In this document: positions 42,539 through 52,084 of the stretch, piece after piece
How the letters are laid out: each line of letters opens with the position of its first letter
Numbering within the stretch: position 1 is the first letter of the stretch
NCBI GenBank assembly: GCA_963714795.1
Contig: CAVQPS010000010.1
Coordinates: forward strand, 248,001-312,000
Direction of reading: 5' to 3'
Source of the DNA: DATIXJ01 sp963714795
GTDB lineage: Bacteria; Bacteroidota; Ignavibacteria; UBA10030; SZUA-254
DNA length: 64,000 nt
The notes under the pieces: generated by a model
What the model was told of the DNA's origin: nothing
What the model saw: only the letters and a program-made list of their open reading frames with translations
Databases searched by the model: none
Made by a program: the position numbers and the translations under genes

Positions 42539-43762
42539 TTATTTTAAGATAGCAACAACTTCCTGCTGACGCGGTTCGCCCGGCACAACGACTTCATAAT
42601 TTTTTGTGATGTAAACGTTAATCTCGCTGCGGATACCGAAATCACCGAGGAAGTAAATTCCCGGCTCAATTGAAAACGACGTTTCCGGAATGATGGTCCG
42701 CTCATCCCGTGTTTCAAGATTATCCATATTTGCACCGCTCCCGTGAAGATCCTCAGTAATCGAATGTCCCGTCCGATGAATAAAATATTCTCCGAATTTA
42801 TGCTGCTCAATATAATGGCGGGCCGCGTCATCGACATCGCAACCGCGGACTGATCTCTTTTCGGCAAAGGATTTCTTCAAAAGATCAACGGCTGCATCCC
42901 GTGCGCCTTTGACGATGTTGAAGATTTTCGTGTACTTTTCCGGCACAGAAGTGCCAAGATAACCGACCCACGTAATATCGTTATATGTAGAGCCGGGTGC
43001 GTTCTTTTTCGACCAGAGATCGATAAGGACAAAATCACCTTCGTGCAATTCGGCATGCACGTCCTTGGTCGGCTCATAATGCGGATTACCGCTGTTCGCA
43101 TTCACGGAACAATTCGGCGCTTCATCCGTCACAAGCCCGTTCTGATGGAACAAATCGAGCATGAACTGCTGAACATCATATTCCGTCACGCGCTGTTTGC
43201 TCCGGATCCGTTCTTTCATAAATCCGAACGTCTTATCGACCACGTTGCGCATGGTCGTTGCAGTCTCAAGATTATCGCGGTACGCCGCTTCGGTCCACCG
43301 CGATTCAAAATATTGCGTGAGGTTCATGGACGAAACGACGTTCACACCGGCTTTTTTCACCGTCTCGATCGTTCCGGCATCCACTTTGGAAATATACGGA
43401 ATCGCATTGCCCGGAGAATATTCCATGGCAACCGTTTTCATCCCGGAAAGAATTTTTTTCAAACCTTCTTCCAGCGATTGCCAGCTCAGGAAAATTGTTT
43501 TTTCTCCCGGCAGGTGATCAAGATTCCAGCGCTCGATACTGTGAACCAATTTTCTCGGTTCACCGTGCGCCGGGATCAGATAAAAGAACCGTCGTGTGTT
43601 CAAAATATGTTTCGGATAATCCAGTATGCGCTGGGCAAATTCATTGCGCTTCCAAAAATCATAAAAAAGCCAGCCGTCGATTTTCTGTTCGCGAAGAGCC
43701 GATTGGATGGACTGAATTTTATCGCTTGTTTTCTGTGAAATTGTATTCTCTGTTGAACTCAT
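42539..43762 (-). CDS. M24 family metallopeptidase (Xaa-Pro aminopeptidase-like)
   Basis: ~407-residue pita-bread-fold peptidase that removes residues N-terminal to proline, or a related creatinase-type hydrolase. Metal ligands are visible: Asp in FVLIDLWSKK, Asp in YNDITWVG, His in IHRTGHSITEDLHG, Glu in FSIEPGIYFLGDFG and Glu in RSEINVYI. The N-terminal creatinase-like domain starts DKIQSIQSALREQKIDGWLFYDF. Start MSSTEN at 43762 is chosen over the longer frame because AGGGAA precedes it; no signal peptide, so probably cytoplasmic. Single gene with no obvious operon partners. Confidence 0.9.
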   Translation of the reverse strand: MSSTENTISQKTSDKIQSIQSALREQKIDGWLFYDFWKRNEFAQRILDYPKHILNTRRFFYLIPAHGEPRKLVHSIERWNLDHLPGEKTIFLSWQSLEEGLKKILSGMKTVAMEYSPGNAIPYISKVDAGTIETVKKAGVNVVSSMNLTQYFESRWTEAAYRDNLETATTMRNVVDKTFGFMKERIRSKQRVTEYDVQQFMLDLFHQNGLVTDEAPNCSVNANSGNPHYEPTKDVHAELHEGDFVLIDLWSKKNAPGSTYNDITWVGYLGTSVPEKYTKIFNIVKGARDAAVDLLKKSFAEKRSVRGCDVDDAARHYIEQHKFGEYFIHRTGHSITEDLHGSGANMDNLETRDERTIIPETSFSIEPGIYFLGDFGIRSEINVYITKNYEVVVPGEPRQQEVVAILK

Positions 43763-43822
43763 AATATTCCCTAAGAAAAAAAATTGATTGATGTGTGAAT
43801 TACAGAAATACTTCAAACAACA

Positions 43823-44809
43823 TTATCGATTGACAGCCTGCATCGCTCGTTCCGGATATCGAGAACCGGCAGTTGCACCGACCGGCAGAGCATTGCTCAG
43901 ACGTTGAATATCATCCGTACTTAATACAATGTCGGTTGCCTTTGCATTTTCTTCAATGTAATTCCGTTTTTTGGTACCGGGAATCGGAACAATGTCATTG
44001 CCTTGTGCCAGGACCCATGCCAATGCAAGTTGTGCAGGAGTGCATTTTTTTTCGCGGGCAAGTGTTTCGATTCGATTCAGGAACCGAACGTTTTTCTTCA
44101 AATTGTCCGGTTGAAAACGAGGATGATTTTTTCGATAATCGCTTTCCCCGAAATCACTCGAGGATTTGAATCTGCCGGAAAAGAATCCCCGTCCAAGCGG
44201 ACTGTATGCGACAAATCCGATGCCGAGCTCACGGCAGGCAGCAAGGATATCTTTTTCCGGATCGCGTGTCCAGAGTGAATATTCCGTTTGTAATGCGGTT
44301 ATCGGATGAATCTTGTGCGCCCGACGAATCGTTGCCGGCGCCGCTTCGGAAAGTCCAAGATACCGGACTTTTCCTTCCTTCACCAGTTCCGTCATTGCCC
44401 CGACTGTTTCCTCTATCGGCGTATTCGGATCGACACGATGCTGATAATACAGATCAATGGTATCGACATTGAGCCGTTTCAAACTTGCTTCGCAGGCCGA
44501 ACGAACATACTCCGGTTTACCGTTCACGCCGAGAAACTCGCCGTTGTCTCCGCGCACGTTCCCGAATTTCGTTGCGAGAAAAACATTTTCGCGTTTCCCT
44601 TTAATCGCTTTTCCGACGAGCTCCTCATTATGACCGACGCCATACATATCGGCAGTGTCGAGAAAATTTATTCCCAGTTCAAATGCTTTGTGAATCGTTG
44701 CGATCGATTCTTCATTATCACGAATTCCATAAAATTCCGACATACCCATACAACCGAGTCCGATCGCCGAAACAACAGGTCCGTTTTTTCCGAGTGTTCT
44801 TGTATTCAT
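43823..44809 (-). CDS. Aldo/keto reductase
   Basis: ~328-residue NADPH-dependent TIM-barrel oxidoreductase. The N-terminus TRTLGKNGPVVSAIGLGCMGMSEFYG and the catalytic tetrad segments are present: NFLDTADMYGVGHNEELVGKAI (Asp, Tyr), FLATKFG (Lys) and DLYYQHRVDPN (His). The coenzyme loop PIPGTKKRNYIEENAKA is conserved. It belongs to the group of aldo/keto reductases reducing aldehydes/ketones of unspecified substrate (AKR13-like). GAGGAATAC precedes the ATG at 44809. The gene lies 58 bp upstream of the dienelactone-hydrolase gene on the same strand. Confidence 0.92.
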   Translation of the reverse strand: MNTRTLGKNGPVVSAIGLGCMGMSEFYGIRDNEESIATIHKAFELGINFLDTADMYGVGHNEELVGKAIKGKRENVFLATKFGNVRGDNGEFLGVNGKPEYVRSACEASLKRLNVDTIDLYYQHRVDPNTPIEETVGAMTELVKEGKVRYLGLSEAAPATIRRAHKIHPITALQTEYSLWTRDPEKDILAACRELGIGFVAYSPLGRGFFSGRFKSSSDFGESDYRKNHPRFQPDNLKKNVRFLNRIETLAREKKCTPAQLALAWVLAQGNDIVPIPGTKKRNYIEENAKATDIVLSTDDIQRLSNALPVGATAGSRYPERAMQAVNR

Positions 44810-44867
44810 ATCCGTATTCCTCTTTTCGTAAAATATATCTTTATTCAACATTCGTCATATATATGGA

Positions 44868-45503
44868 TTATAATGATTGTTGCAGAAAACTTCGTACCAA
44901 CTCCCACGCCTGAATCGAGGCGGTATTATTATAATTCGGCCGGGCATCACAGAAGAACGCGTGATCGGCGTAAGAAAATTCTATATTGGTAAAATCTTTT
45001 TTCGCACTCCTCAGGGCATCCGTCACTGCGCGGATATCGCCGGGAGAAATACGTTTATCGAGTCCGCCGCCGTAAAACGATACCGCCGCCTTTAACGGCA
45101 CGGTTGCATTGGCAAGGAAGGAAACTCTTCCGCCCATACAAAAACCGACGGATGCGATGCTGCCATTCGATTCTGCATGAATCCACTGATACGCAGCGTG
45201 AATATCGGCTTCCATCGTTTCATTCTTCAATGCATCCAAATGGGGACGGACCGACTCAAAATCTGCATAGTTTCCTTCGAAGCCCGGGGCAGTCCGGTGA
45301 AATAATTCCGGCGCAACGGCAATATACCCTTCACGGGCAAACCGGTCCGTAACATCACGGATATGACCGTTTACCCCGAACGCTTCCTGAAAAACCAGAA
45401 TTCCGGGATGAGATCGCCCGGCTTCCGGTCGTGCAAGGTATGCGGACATCATAGTTCCGTCGTTCACACGTAGTTCAATGCGGTCCCGGTTAAGTTGAGG
45501 CAT
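44868..45503 (-). CDS. Dienelactone hydrolase-like protein lacking the catalytic Asp region
   Basis: ~211-residue alpha/beta hydrolase. The DLH family start (RIELRVNDGTMMSAYLARPE), nucleophile Cys elbow GFCMGGR and final His in ADHAFFCDARPNYN are present. Between YGGGLDKR and ISPGDIRAVTDALR, however, the family's strand with G-x-x-D (the catalytic Asp) is missing, i.e. ~18-20 residues seem deleted in frame. Without it the triad is incomplete, so activity is doubtful. Start MPQLNRD at 45503 is chosen; upstream in-frame Met is less likely. Could be a repurposed or decaying member. Confidence 0.75.
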   Translation of the reverse strand: MPQLNRDRIELRVNDGTMMSAYLARPEAGRSHPGILVFQEAFGVNGHIRDVTDRFAREGYIAVAPELFHRTAPGFEGNYADFESVRPHLDALKNETMEADIHAAYQWIHAESNGSIASVGFCMGGRVSFLANATVPLKAAVSFYGGGLDKRISPGDIRAVTDALRSAKKDFTNIEFSYADHAFFCDARPNYNNTASIQAWELVRSFLQQSL

Positions 45504-45684
45504 ACTTTTTTTTGAAAAAATATGAAGAAAGAAGGCAAGGCGACTTACCGCCTCAATATTGCAATGTATCAAATGAACGTAGAAAAAGCAATAATTCCCC
45601 GTTGAGCCACAGATTGCATTATTTTAAATTAAACCTTAACGATAATCCTTCATCTAAATTGTTAAGAGCTTTTTTGGAACGAAT

Positions 45685-46047
45685 ATGATTCATCACAGAA
45701 TTCTCGTACATACCATTTCATTGCTGTTAATCTGTGTGTATGCTTTTATCGGCATAGGCGGGCCAAACCACATGGCAGGCTCGTTCGGTTTGAAGCAATC
45801 GGTAACCATCGAACAAAACAAAACTTCTCATGGATTCGGTGAACCGATACCATGGAAAATCCGCCGCCACAATCTTCCGGAAGCCCGATTCCGTGTTTTT
45901 TCGATCGTCATGGCCGAATTACGACCGATTCCTTATTCCGAACAATTCAAAGGAAACTTTTTCCTCGATAAAAATTTTTTACCGACAGCATCGCGGTTTT
46001 ATATTCCACCTTCCCGCGACCTGCCTGCCCTGTCTTCCCGATCGTAA
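45685..46047 (+). CDS. Hypothetical exported or membrane-anchored protein
   Basis: 120 residues with an N-terminal hydrophobic segment (ILVHTISLLLICVYAFIGIG) and a basic, Pro-rich remainder (RFYIPPSRDLPAL). No recognised domain. It lies in the divergent gap after the dienelactone hydrolase and before the arylsulfotransferase-like gene. Real gene status is uncertain. Confidence 0.4.
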   Translation: MIHHRILVHTISLLLICVYAFIGIGGPNHMAGSFGLKQSVTIEQNKTSHGFGEPIPWKIRRHNLPEARFRVFSIVMAELRPIPYSEQFKGNFFLDKNFLPTASRFYIPPSRDLPALSSRS

Positions 46048-46188
46048 CCCAACAGTACATTAATTTGTTATCTGAACCGAGGTTCAAAGCTTTAGAAAAC
46101 TCGAACGAAGTATTTTGAAATCGTTTACAGAACGATACGAAACACACAATGTGCAAACAGCGCTCTTTATATTGAGAAGGAAGTCTTC

Positions 46189-49161
46189 ATGAAAAAATTT
46201 GTTATCGTCGCTATCGGATTCTGCATCGTATTGAGTTTTCATCAACTCAGTGCAGAAAACAATCGACCCGATCAATTCGATCATCTTTCACCGATGCCGG
46301 GAGCGAAGATGGTCTCGTGCGAAACAGGCATCATTATCAGATCAAAAAATATTCTCGACCCCGGTATTTCAATTTCCGGAAAATATCTGCTCGTCACCGG
46401 CAATAAAAGCGGGACGCATTCCGTTCGTGCCGTTCTTTCCGATGACAACCGAACCATGGTCTTTCAGCCCGACGAGCCGTTTGCCCTGAATGAAAACGTC
46501 TCGGTTTCTTTTCGCGAAGGAATACGGACTTCCTCCGGTGAAACATTACAACCGTTCACTTTTTCGTTCACCACGCAATCCCAAAAAATATCTTTTGAGC
46601 CTCAACTTGAAACAATGAACGATGTTCCGCATAACAATGTTTCACGGCTGAAACCTCAATCTGGTATCTCACGGACAATACGAGCGTTAACCGATACATT
46701 GCCGCCCGATTTTCCTCCGATAACGTTTACGACATACAAGCCCGTTCCTTTAGGCCAGATTTTTATTGACAATGATGAATCTACTTCCTCTATAGGATAT
46801 TACTTGGTGGATGTAGCAACATCCGGAAAAGTTCTTGGCTATAAAAGAACTAATAATTATGCGTATGACTTTAAGAGGCAACCGAATGGTTTATTGAGTT
46901 ATTACGATCGAAACTTCCTCGACTTTATTGTCATGGATTCACTCTATACTGTCATCAATACCTACAGGGCAATCGGGTATTTCACCGACGTTCATGATTT
47001 CCAGATGCTTGCGAACGGTCACGTGCTCATCATGGGTGATGATCCGGAATCGGTTAATATGGACACCGTCGTGCCCGGCGGCAATCCCAATGCTGTCGTC
47101 GATGGAATCATCATTCAAGAACTCGATCAATCGAAGAATTTAGTTTTCCAATGGAGAAGTTGGGATCATTACAAAATTACGGACGCCATCGGGGTTGATT
47201 TTACTGCAAACACGATCGATTATTGCCATGGAAATTCTCTCGATCTGGACTATGACGGCAATATTTTGTTTTCAACCAGAAACATGAGCGAGATAACGAA
47301 GATCGACCGCAATACCGGAGATATCATCTGGCGATGGGGAGGGAAAAACAATCAGTTTACATTCCTTGGCGACACATTGCAGTTTACATACCAGCATGCT
47401 GCCCGTCTCATTCAAAACGGCAATTACATGCTTTTTGATAACGGAGATCTTCATAATCCTCCTTTTTCCCGCGCTGTAGAATATCAACTTGACCAGACCC
47501 AAAAAACTGCAACAACCATCTGGCAATACCGGAACACACCCGACCTTTACGGTTATTCGACCGGATATGCACAACGCCTCGATGACGGAAATACTCTTAT
47601 CGACTGGGGCACGACCAACCCAAATACTTCGCTCGTCGCACCCGACAGCACAAAAATATTTGATCTGACTTTTCCGGAAGGCATGTATACTTATCGCGCG
47701 TATATGTATCCCTATACTCCCCCCGTTCTTTCTGTTTCACCCTCCGGTGAATCTGTGTCTCTGAATCCCGGTTCCGCCCAAAGGGAATCGCTCAAGGTCG
47801 TGAATTTCGATACCTCTGTATCGCATTACACGATTTCCGCACATCAGCCATGGCTCGTCTTGAGCTCCTCCACGGATAGTGTACCGCCATCCGATTCTGT
47901 TTTTTTTGATTTCACGGTTAATGCTGCCGGTCTTACTTCGTGGAACGTGTACAAAGATACGATAACGATTTCCGGATACGACACGCTTCATTCCGCAATA
48001 CATGTTCCGGTCACGCTGAACACTCTCGGCACCAGAATTCTTGTCAAACCGACAAACCTATCTGTCGAAATCGATTCGGGTCTCGTTGCCCATGATACGG
48101 TCAAAATATTTAACATCGGACTATTGCCTTTGATCTGGAGGATAACCGATACATCATCAAATTCGTGGCTGACGTTCAGCAGCACACCGGATACGCTCGC
48201 TCCCGGCGACAGCATTTTTGAAGATATACTGTTCAATGCAACGACTCAGCCCCACGGTACATTCCATACATTGCTAACGATATTCAACAACGATTCTTCC
48301 ACCGGAAACGTAATGATCCCGGTAACATTTAACGTTCTGGAATTATGGACAATTCAAACTCCAATTTCAGCAGGCTGGAATATGCTGTCGTTGCCTGTCC
48401 TCCCGTTCAATGAATCCAAATTCAGTGTCTTCCCGCCCGCAATATCAAATGCATTCAAGTATGACAATTCGTATGTCATTTCGAACAATTTGAAAACGGG
48501 TATCGGTTACTGGTTAAAATTCGATTCGAGCCAGACAATTCCGATAACCGGAGGAATATTAACATCCGATAGTATAGCGATGAATTCAGGATGGAATATG
48601 ATCGGTTCGATTTCAACACCGATATCAATTTTTTCTATTGCCAGTATCCCGCCTGGAATTCAAACCAGTGATTTCTTTACATACAAAGGACACTATGTGA
48701 TATCTGATTCCATTGCCCCGGGGGCAGCATACTGGGTCAAAGTGAGTCAGGATGGAACATTTATTCTGTCATCCGGTTCATCGGCAAGTCCCAAAAACCG
48801 GATCAAAATTGTTCAAACAGCAGAACGACCGCCGTTACCTCCGAATGCATCGTCAACGACGGCCGGTGAAATTCCAAAAGAATACGCGTTGGACCCGGCT
48901 TATCCTTCACCGTTCAATCCGACAACGACGATACGATATCAATTACCGTTTGAAAGCAAAGTTTCGCTTAAGGTTTACAATCTTCTTGGACAGGTGGTAG
49001 GCACATTGCAGGATGGTATTGAAGATGCCGGATTTAAATCGGTGGTTTGGGATGCAAGTAAATTTTCCAGCGGTGTATATTTCTATCGGCTTGTCACCGT
49101 TAACATTGCCGATCCATCAGAAACATTTATGCAGGTTCAAAAAATGGTACTGGTAAAATAA
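46189..49161 (+). CDS. Arylsulfotransferase (ASST) family protein with T9SS sorting domain
   Basis: 990-residue exported protein. A signal peptide (MKKFVIVAIGFCIVLSFHQL) and an Ig-like bacterial domain (YLLVTGNKSGTHSVRAVLSD... FREGIRTSSGE) lead into an ASST-type six-bladed propeller (residues ~190-500): HDFQMLANGHVLIMGDD, CHGNSLDLDYDGNILFSTRNMSEITKIDRNTGDIIWRWGGKNNQF, HAARLIQNGNYMLFDNGD, SRAVEYQLDQTQKTATTIWQY, YGYSTGYAQRLDDGNTLIDWG. Then come beta-sandwich modules, a GWNMLSLPV segment repeated (GWNMIGS), and a T9SS tail (AYPSPFNPTTTIRYQL ... MVLVK). ASST enzymes transfer sulfate between phenols; activity here is predicted. Terminator at 49181. Confidence 0.88.
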   Translation: MKKFVIVAIGFCIVLSFHQLSAENNRPDQFDHLSPMPGAKMVSCETGIIIRSKNILDPGISISGKYLLVTGNKSGTHSVRAVLSDDNRTMVFQPDEPFALNENVSVSFREGIRTSSGETLQPFTFSFTTQSQKISFEPQLETMNDVPHNNVSRLKPQSGISRTIRALTDTLPPDFPPITFTTYKPVPLGQIFIDNDESTSSIGYYLVDVATSGKVLGYKRTNNYAYDFKRQPNGLLSYYDRNFLDFIVMDSLYTVINTYRAIGYFTDVHDFQMLANGHVLIMGDDPESVNMDTVVPGGNPNAVVDGIIIQELDQSKNLVFQWRSWDHYKITDAIGVDFTANTIDYCHGNSLDLDYDGNILFSTRNMSEITKIDRNTGDIIWRWGGKNNQFTFLGDTLQFTYQHAARLIQNGNYMLFDNGDLHNPPFSRAVEYQLDQTQKTATTIWQYRNTPDLYGYSTGYAQRLDDGNTLIDWGTTNPNTSLVAPDSTKIFDLTFPEGMYTYRAYMYPYTPPVLSVSPSGESVSLNPGSAQRESLKVVNFDTSVSHYTISAHQPWLVLSSSTDSVPPSDSVFFDFTVNAAGLTSWNVYKDTITISGYDTLHSAIHVPVTLNTLGTRILVKPTNLSVEIDSGLVAHDTVKIFNIGLLPLIWRITDTSSNSWLTFSSTPDTLAPGDSIFEDILFNATTQPHGTFHTLLTIFNNDSSTGNVMIPVTFNVLELWTIQTPISAGWNMLSLPVLPFNESKFSVFPPAISNAFKYDNSYVISNNLKTGIGYWLKFDSSQTIPITGGILTSDSIAMNSGWNMIGSISTPISIFSIASIPPGIQTSDFFTYKGHYVISDSIAPGAAYWVKVSQDGTFILSSGSSASPKNRIKIVQTAERPPLPPNASSTTAGEIPKEYALDPAYPSPFNPTTTIRYQLPFESKVSLKVYNLLGQVVGTLQDGIEDAGFKSVVWDASKFSSGVYFYRLVTVNIADPSETFMQVQKMVLVK

Positions 49162-49180
49162 CCCCACGACCTATTCATAG

Positions 49181-49214
49181 AAAAAGCCCCGGTAAAAAAT
49201 CGCCGGGGCTTTTT
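49181..49214. terminator. Bidirectional intrinsic terminator
   Basis: AAAAAGCCCCGG (49181-49192) pairs with CCGGGGCTTTTT (49203-49214), with A- and T-runs on both sides. It ends the arylsulfotransferase gene (+) and can also end the minus-strand gene whose stop is at 49260. Confidence 0.9.
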
Positions 49215-49259
49215 GGTTTCAGGAGAAAAGATCGGTGGCTGACGGTGATCGAACGACAC

Positions 49260-50369
49260 TCATTCATCCGAGCCATGGATTCTCAAATCGACAAGTTTAT
49301 CTGCCGTGAGATGGGTATACCCTTGTTCCTGCAAATGTTTCACCCATTCTACGGTAACATTGTGGATGCTCATGGAGACAAGATCGTCCGCAGATAGATT
49401 TCGGACCTGTAAATCCTTCATCTCTTTGATATATTCCGGGGTCACACCATGAATCCTCATGTTCACCAGATCGTCGGGCGACAGAGCGTCATAACCGAGG
49501 GAGGCAAGATCACCGAGAAATTTTTTATCCACACCGTGAATAGCCATACTGACCAGATCATCGGGAGAAATATTGTTGTATCCGAGGGAAGCAAAATTCT
49601 TAATATCATCGATGGTGACATTATGGATCAACATACTGACGATGTCGTCCGGCGAACAATGTTTATATCCAAGGTCGTCCAGCTCGTGTATGTATGTTGT
49701 CGTCGCACCATGAATACGGAGTGATACAAGATCATCGGCACTAATCGGTGCATTCCAATAATTTCGAATGTCGTGAATAAATTCCAATGTCACATCGTGA
49801 ATTTTCATCGAGACAAGGTCATCAACGGAAAGATTTTTGTATCCGTAACTGTTTAATCCTTTGATATACTCAGGCGTTACCTCATGGATCGACATGGAGG
49901 TCAGATCATCGATTGTCAAATGTGTATAATGAAGATCAACGAGTTGTTTGATATAACTGATGCCGACCCCGTGAAGTGCAAGTGAAAATTCTTCTTCATC
50001 GTCGGGTTTGGCAAAACCGAGCTTCATCAAATCGCGTGTAAACTGGTCGTTCTCCTGGAATGTAAAAAAGCCCGACCCTTTTCCTTCTCTAAAAGTTCCA
50101 TGAAATGAAACCGTACCTGCTTCCCGCCCGAGCGAAAAATCTACATCTCCGGTACTTCCATCCATAGTGTGTACGTTCAATCCTTTAAATTCCGTCACTG
50201 AAATTCCAAATGACGATGTCCAGTTGTCGCTGATCTGCATAGTCAACTGGATTTTCCCGTTATGATCAACCATTCTGGACATCCAGGTTCCCCTGACATC
50301 ATCCGATGAATTTCCGGGGAAGGCTGCAAAGACAAAAAGGACGGCGGCAAATGCAACAAGCTGTTTCAT
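49260..50369 (-). CDS. Exported protein with eight tandem 29-residue repeats
   Basis: 369 residues. A signal peptide (MKQLVAFAAVLFVFAAFPG) is followed by a beta-rich N-terminal domain (~residues 25-120, GTWMSRMVDHNGKIQLTMQ) and then a strictly periodic region of 29-residue units with consensus I-H-G-V-T-x-E-Y-I-K-x-L-x-x-L-G-Y-x-x-L-S-x-D-D-L-V-S-M-x. Eight full units plus a partial one end the protein (IHGSDE). Similar units occur in some bacterial proteins, including M56/BlaR1-type sensors of Acidobacteria-like groups, but no function is established. The repeats are probably helical and form a superhelical binding surface. Confidence 0.75.
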   Translation of the reverse strand: MKQLVAFAAVLFVFAAFPGNSSDDVRGTWMSRMVDHNGKIQLTMQISDNWTSSFGISVTEFKGLNVHTMDGSTGDVDFSLGREAGTVSFHGTFREGKGSGFFTFQENDQFTRDLMKLGFAKPDDEEEFSLALHGVGISYIKQLVDLHYTHLTIDDLTSMSIHEVTPEYIKGLNSYGYKNLSVDDLVSMKIHDVTLEFIHDIRNYWNAPISADDLVSLRIHGATTTYIHELDDLGYKHCSPDDIVSMLIHNVTIDDIKNFASLGYNNISPDDLVSMAIHGVDKKFLGDLASLGYDALSPDDLVNMRIHGVTPEYIKEMKDLQVRNLSADDLVSMSIHNVTVEWVKHLQEQGYTHLTADKLVDLRIHGSDE

Positions 50370-50490
50370 ATCAAATCTCCTTTAGAAATAACTGGATCAA
50401 ACGTTAGACTTAGCATGGAAACGCAACTATAAAGTTAAACTGAAATCTCTCAAAAAAGTTTCAGTTTAAGAGATATGATGAAAAAAAGGT

Positions 50491-51831
50491 TCAAAACTGA
50501 CGGGAATGTGGCAATTTAACTTCATCAGGAGAGTAGCCCAGATTACCATAATTCCTGAGTGCGAGGTGATATCCGAGATTCCGAACAATATTCCACCAGA
50601 GACCGGTGCGCGATTTCCACATGCGATGTGCGATCGAGCCGACCGAATAGAATTGCCTCGCCGCCCATTCGGATCCCATCAATAATTCCTGAGGCGACAT
50701 GTGAACCGGCCGGAAAACAACATGTTTCTTGCCGTCATACTTCGACCAGTCACGAGTCAGAATCCTGCCTTCCGCGTCGAGCCGCCGGAACAGCGGCGTA
50801 TTGGGATACGGCACAAGAATGCCAATCGTTGCCGAGTCGATTGCGATCTCGCGGAAATATTCCACCGTGTTGCGAAAAATGGATTTTTCATCATGATCGA
50901 ATCCAAAAACAGTTCCTGCCTGAATCGCAATACCCTGTTCATGAAGCCGGCGGGTAACTTCACCGTACGCGGAAACCCGGTTGTGTTTTTTATTGGCGCC
51001 GTTCAAACTTTTTTGCGATACCGATTCAAGTCCGATAAAGAACGCTTTGCAACCGCTCTGAGCAGCGAGCGTGAGAAATTCGTCGTCGAATGCAACATCG
51101 TGTGTAACCTGACTTGTCCACCATCGCCGCAAAGGAGCGATTGCCTTAAAAAGTTCTTTTGCGTAATCCTTATCGGCTCCGATATTGTCGTCCCATAAAA
51201 TAAGCGCACGTCCCGGCATTCGGCGGATCTCATCGACGACTTCACCGATAGGTCTGTAGCGCATTCGCCGACGGTACATCGCCGGAATCGTACAATAATC
51301 ACACGCGAACGGGCAACCGCGCGTAGCAATGGAGACTCCTTTGCCATACACCCGCCCTTTGATCAAATCCCATCGCGGCGGAGGTGTTCTTTGAAGATCA
51401 GGCAAACGGTCTTCGTTATAGAATTTGGCAAGCCGACCGTTTTCACAATCGCGAAGAATGCGCGGCCAGACAAGTTCTCCTTCACCAACGACGACTGCAT
51501 CTGCAAACTGTGCTACTTCGTCCGGCATCAGCGTCGCATGCGGTCCTCCGATGACAACAGGTATTCCCCGCTCACGATATCGTGACGCCAAACCGTATGC
51601 ATGCGGAGCCGCCGCTGTGTTGGCAGTGATCGCTACAAGTGAGAACGGTCTATCGAAACGAACGCGTTGGACAATCTCGTCGGTGTGCGTAACCCGCCAG
51701 TGAGGCGGTGTGTACGCCGCAAGGAGCGGCATCGTGAGTTGCGGGAAGCGGATAATCCGGCGGTGGCGAACGAAGCGCGATTCTTCGGATTCAGCGGTTA
51801 TGAGTTCAACCCAATGGGAATGGTGAGGCAT
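50491..51831 (-). CDS. B12-binding domain radical SAM protein
   Basis: 446-residue cytoplasmic enzyme. The N-terminal cobalamin-binding-like domain spans ~residues 40-150 (LVAITANTAAAPHAYGLASRYRERGIPVVIGGPHATLMPDEV...VVVGEGE). The radical SAM cluster motif CPFACDYC (C-x3-C-x2-C) lies near residue 170, followed by the TIM-like half barrel with FIGLESVSQKSLNGANKKHNRV and FGFDHDEKSIF. Members of this class do methylations, cyclisations or ring rearrangements (BchE/HpnP/CloN6-like). The context (no biosynthetic partners) gives no substrate. Single gene, convergent with neither side. Confidence 0.92.
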   Translation of the reverse strand: MPHHSHWVELITAESEESRFVRHRRIIRFPQLTMPLLAAYTPPHWRVTHTDEIVQRVRFDRPFSLVAITANTAAAPHAYGLASRYRERGIPVVIGGPHATLMPDEVAQFADAVVVGEGELVWPRILRDCENGRLAKFYNEDRLPDLQRTPPPRWDLIKGRVYGKGVSIATRGCPFACDYCTIPAMYRRRMRYRPIGEVVDEIRRMPGRALILWDDNIGADKDYAKELFKAIAPLRRWWTSQVTHDVAFDDEFLTLAAQSGCKAFFIGLESVSQKSLNGANKKHNRVSAYGEVTRRLHEQGIAIQAGTVFGFDHDEKSIFRNTVEYFREIAIDSATIGILVPYPNTPLFRRLDAEGRILTRDWSKYDGKKHVVFRPVHMSPQELLMGSEWAARQFYSVGSIAHRMWKSRTGLWWNIVRNLGYHLALRNYGNLGYSPDEVKLPHSRQF

Positions 51832-52084
51832 GGCAAGTAATGAGTGGGCCTTTTATTGAAAACTATTTATCTTTTTTTCAATCCGCAAAAATATACTGAA
51901 ATATTCTTCATAAGCAAAGTCGTTAGATTCCAAAAAATATCATTTCGGAAAGATGAACGAAAAAAATGATTTCCATTAAAAAATAACGTAAATTTAATAC
52001 CGTAAACCGATACTTTTCGATAAAATTGTCGTATTGTTTACCGAGAATTTGTCTTTTCACCATCGAATTTTGAAGGACTTCTCT

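Noticed and set aside
49215..49262. Possible tRNA-like sequence after the terminator
   Set aside because: A few tRNA-like letters occur (GGTGGCTG, GATCGAACG) but no cloverleaf with acceptor and anticodon arms can be drawn.
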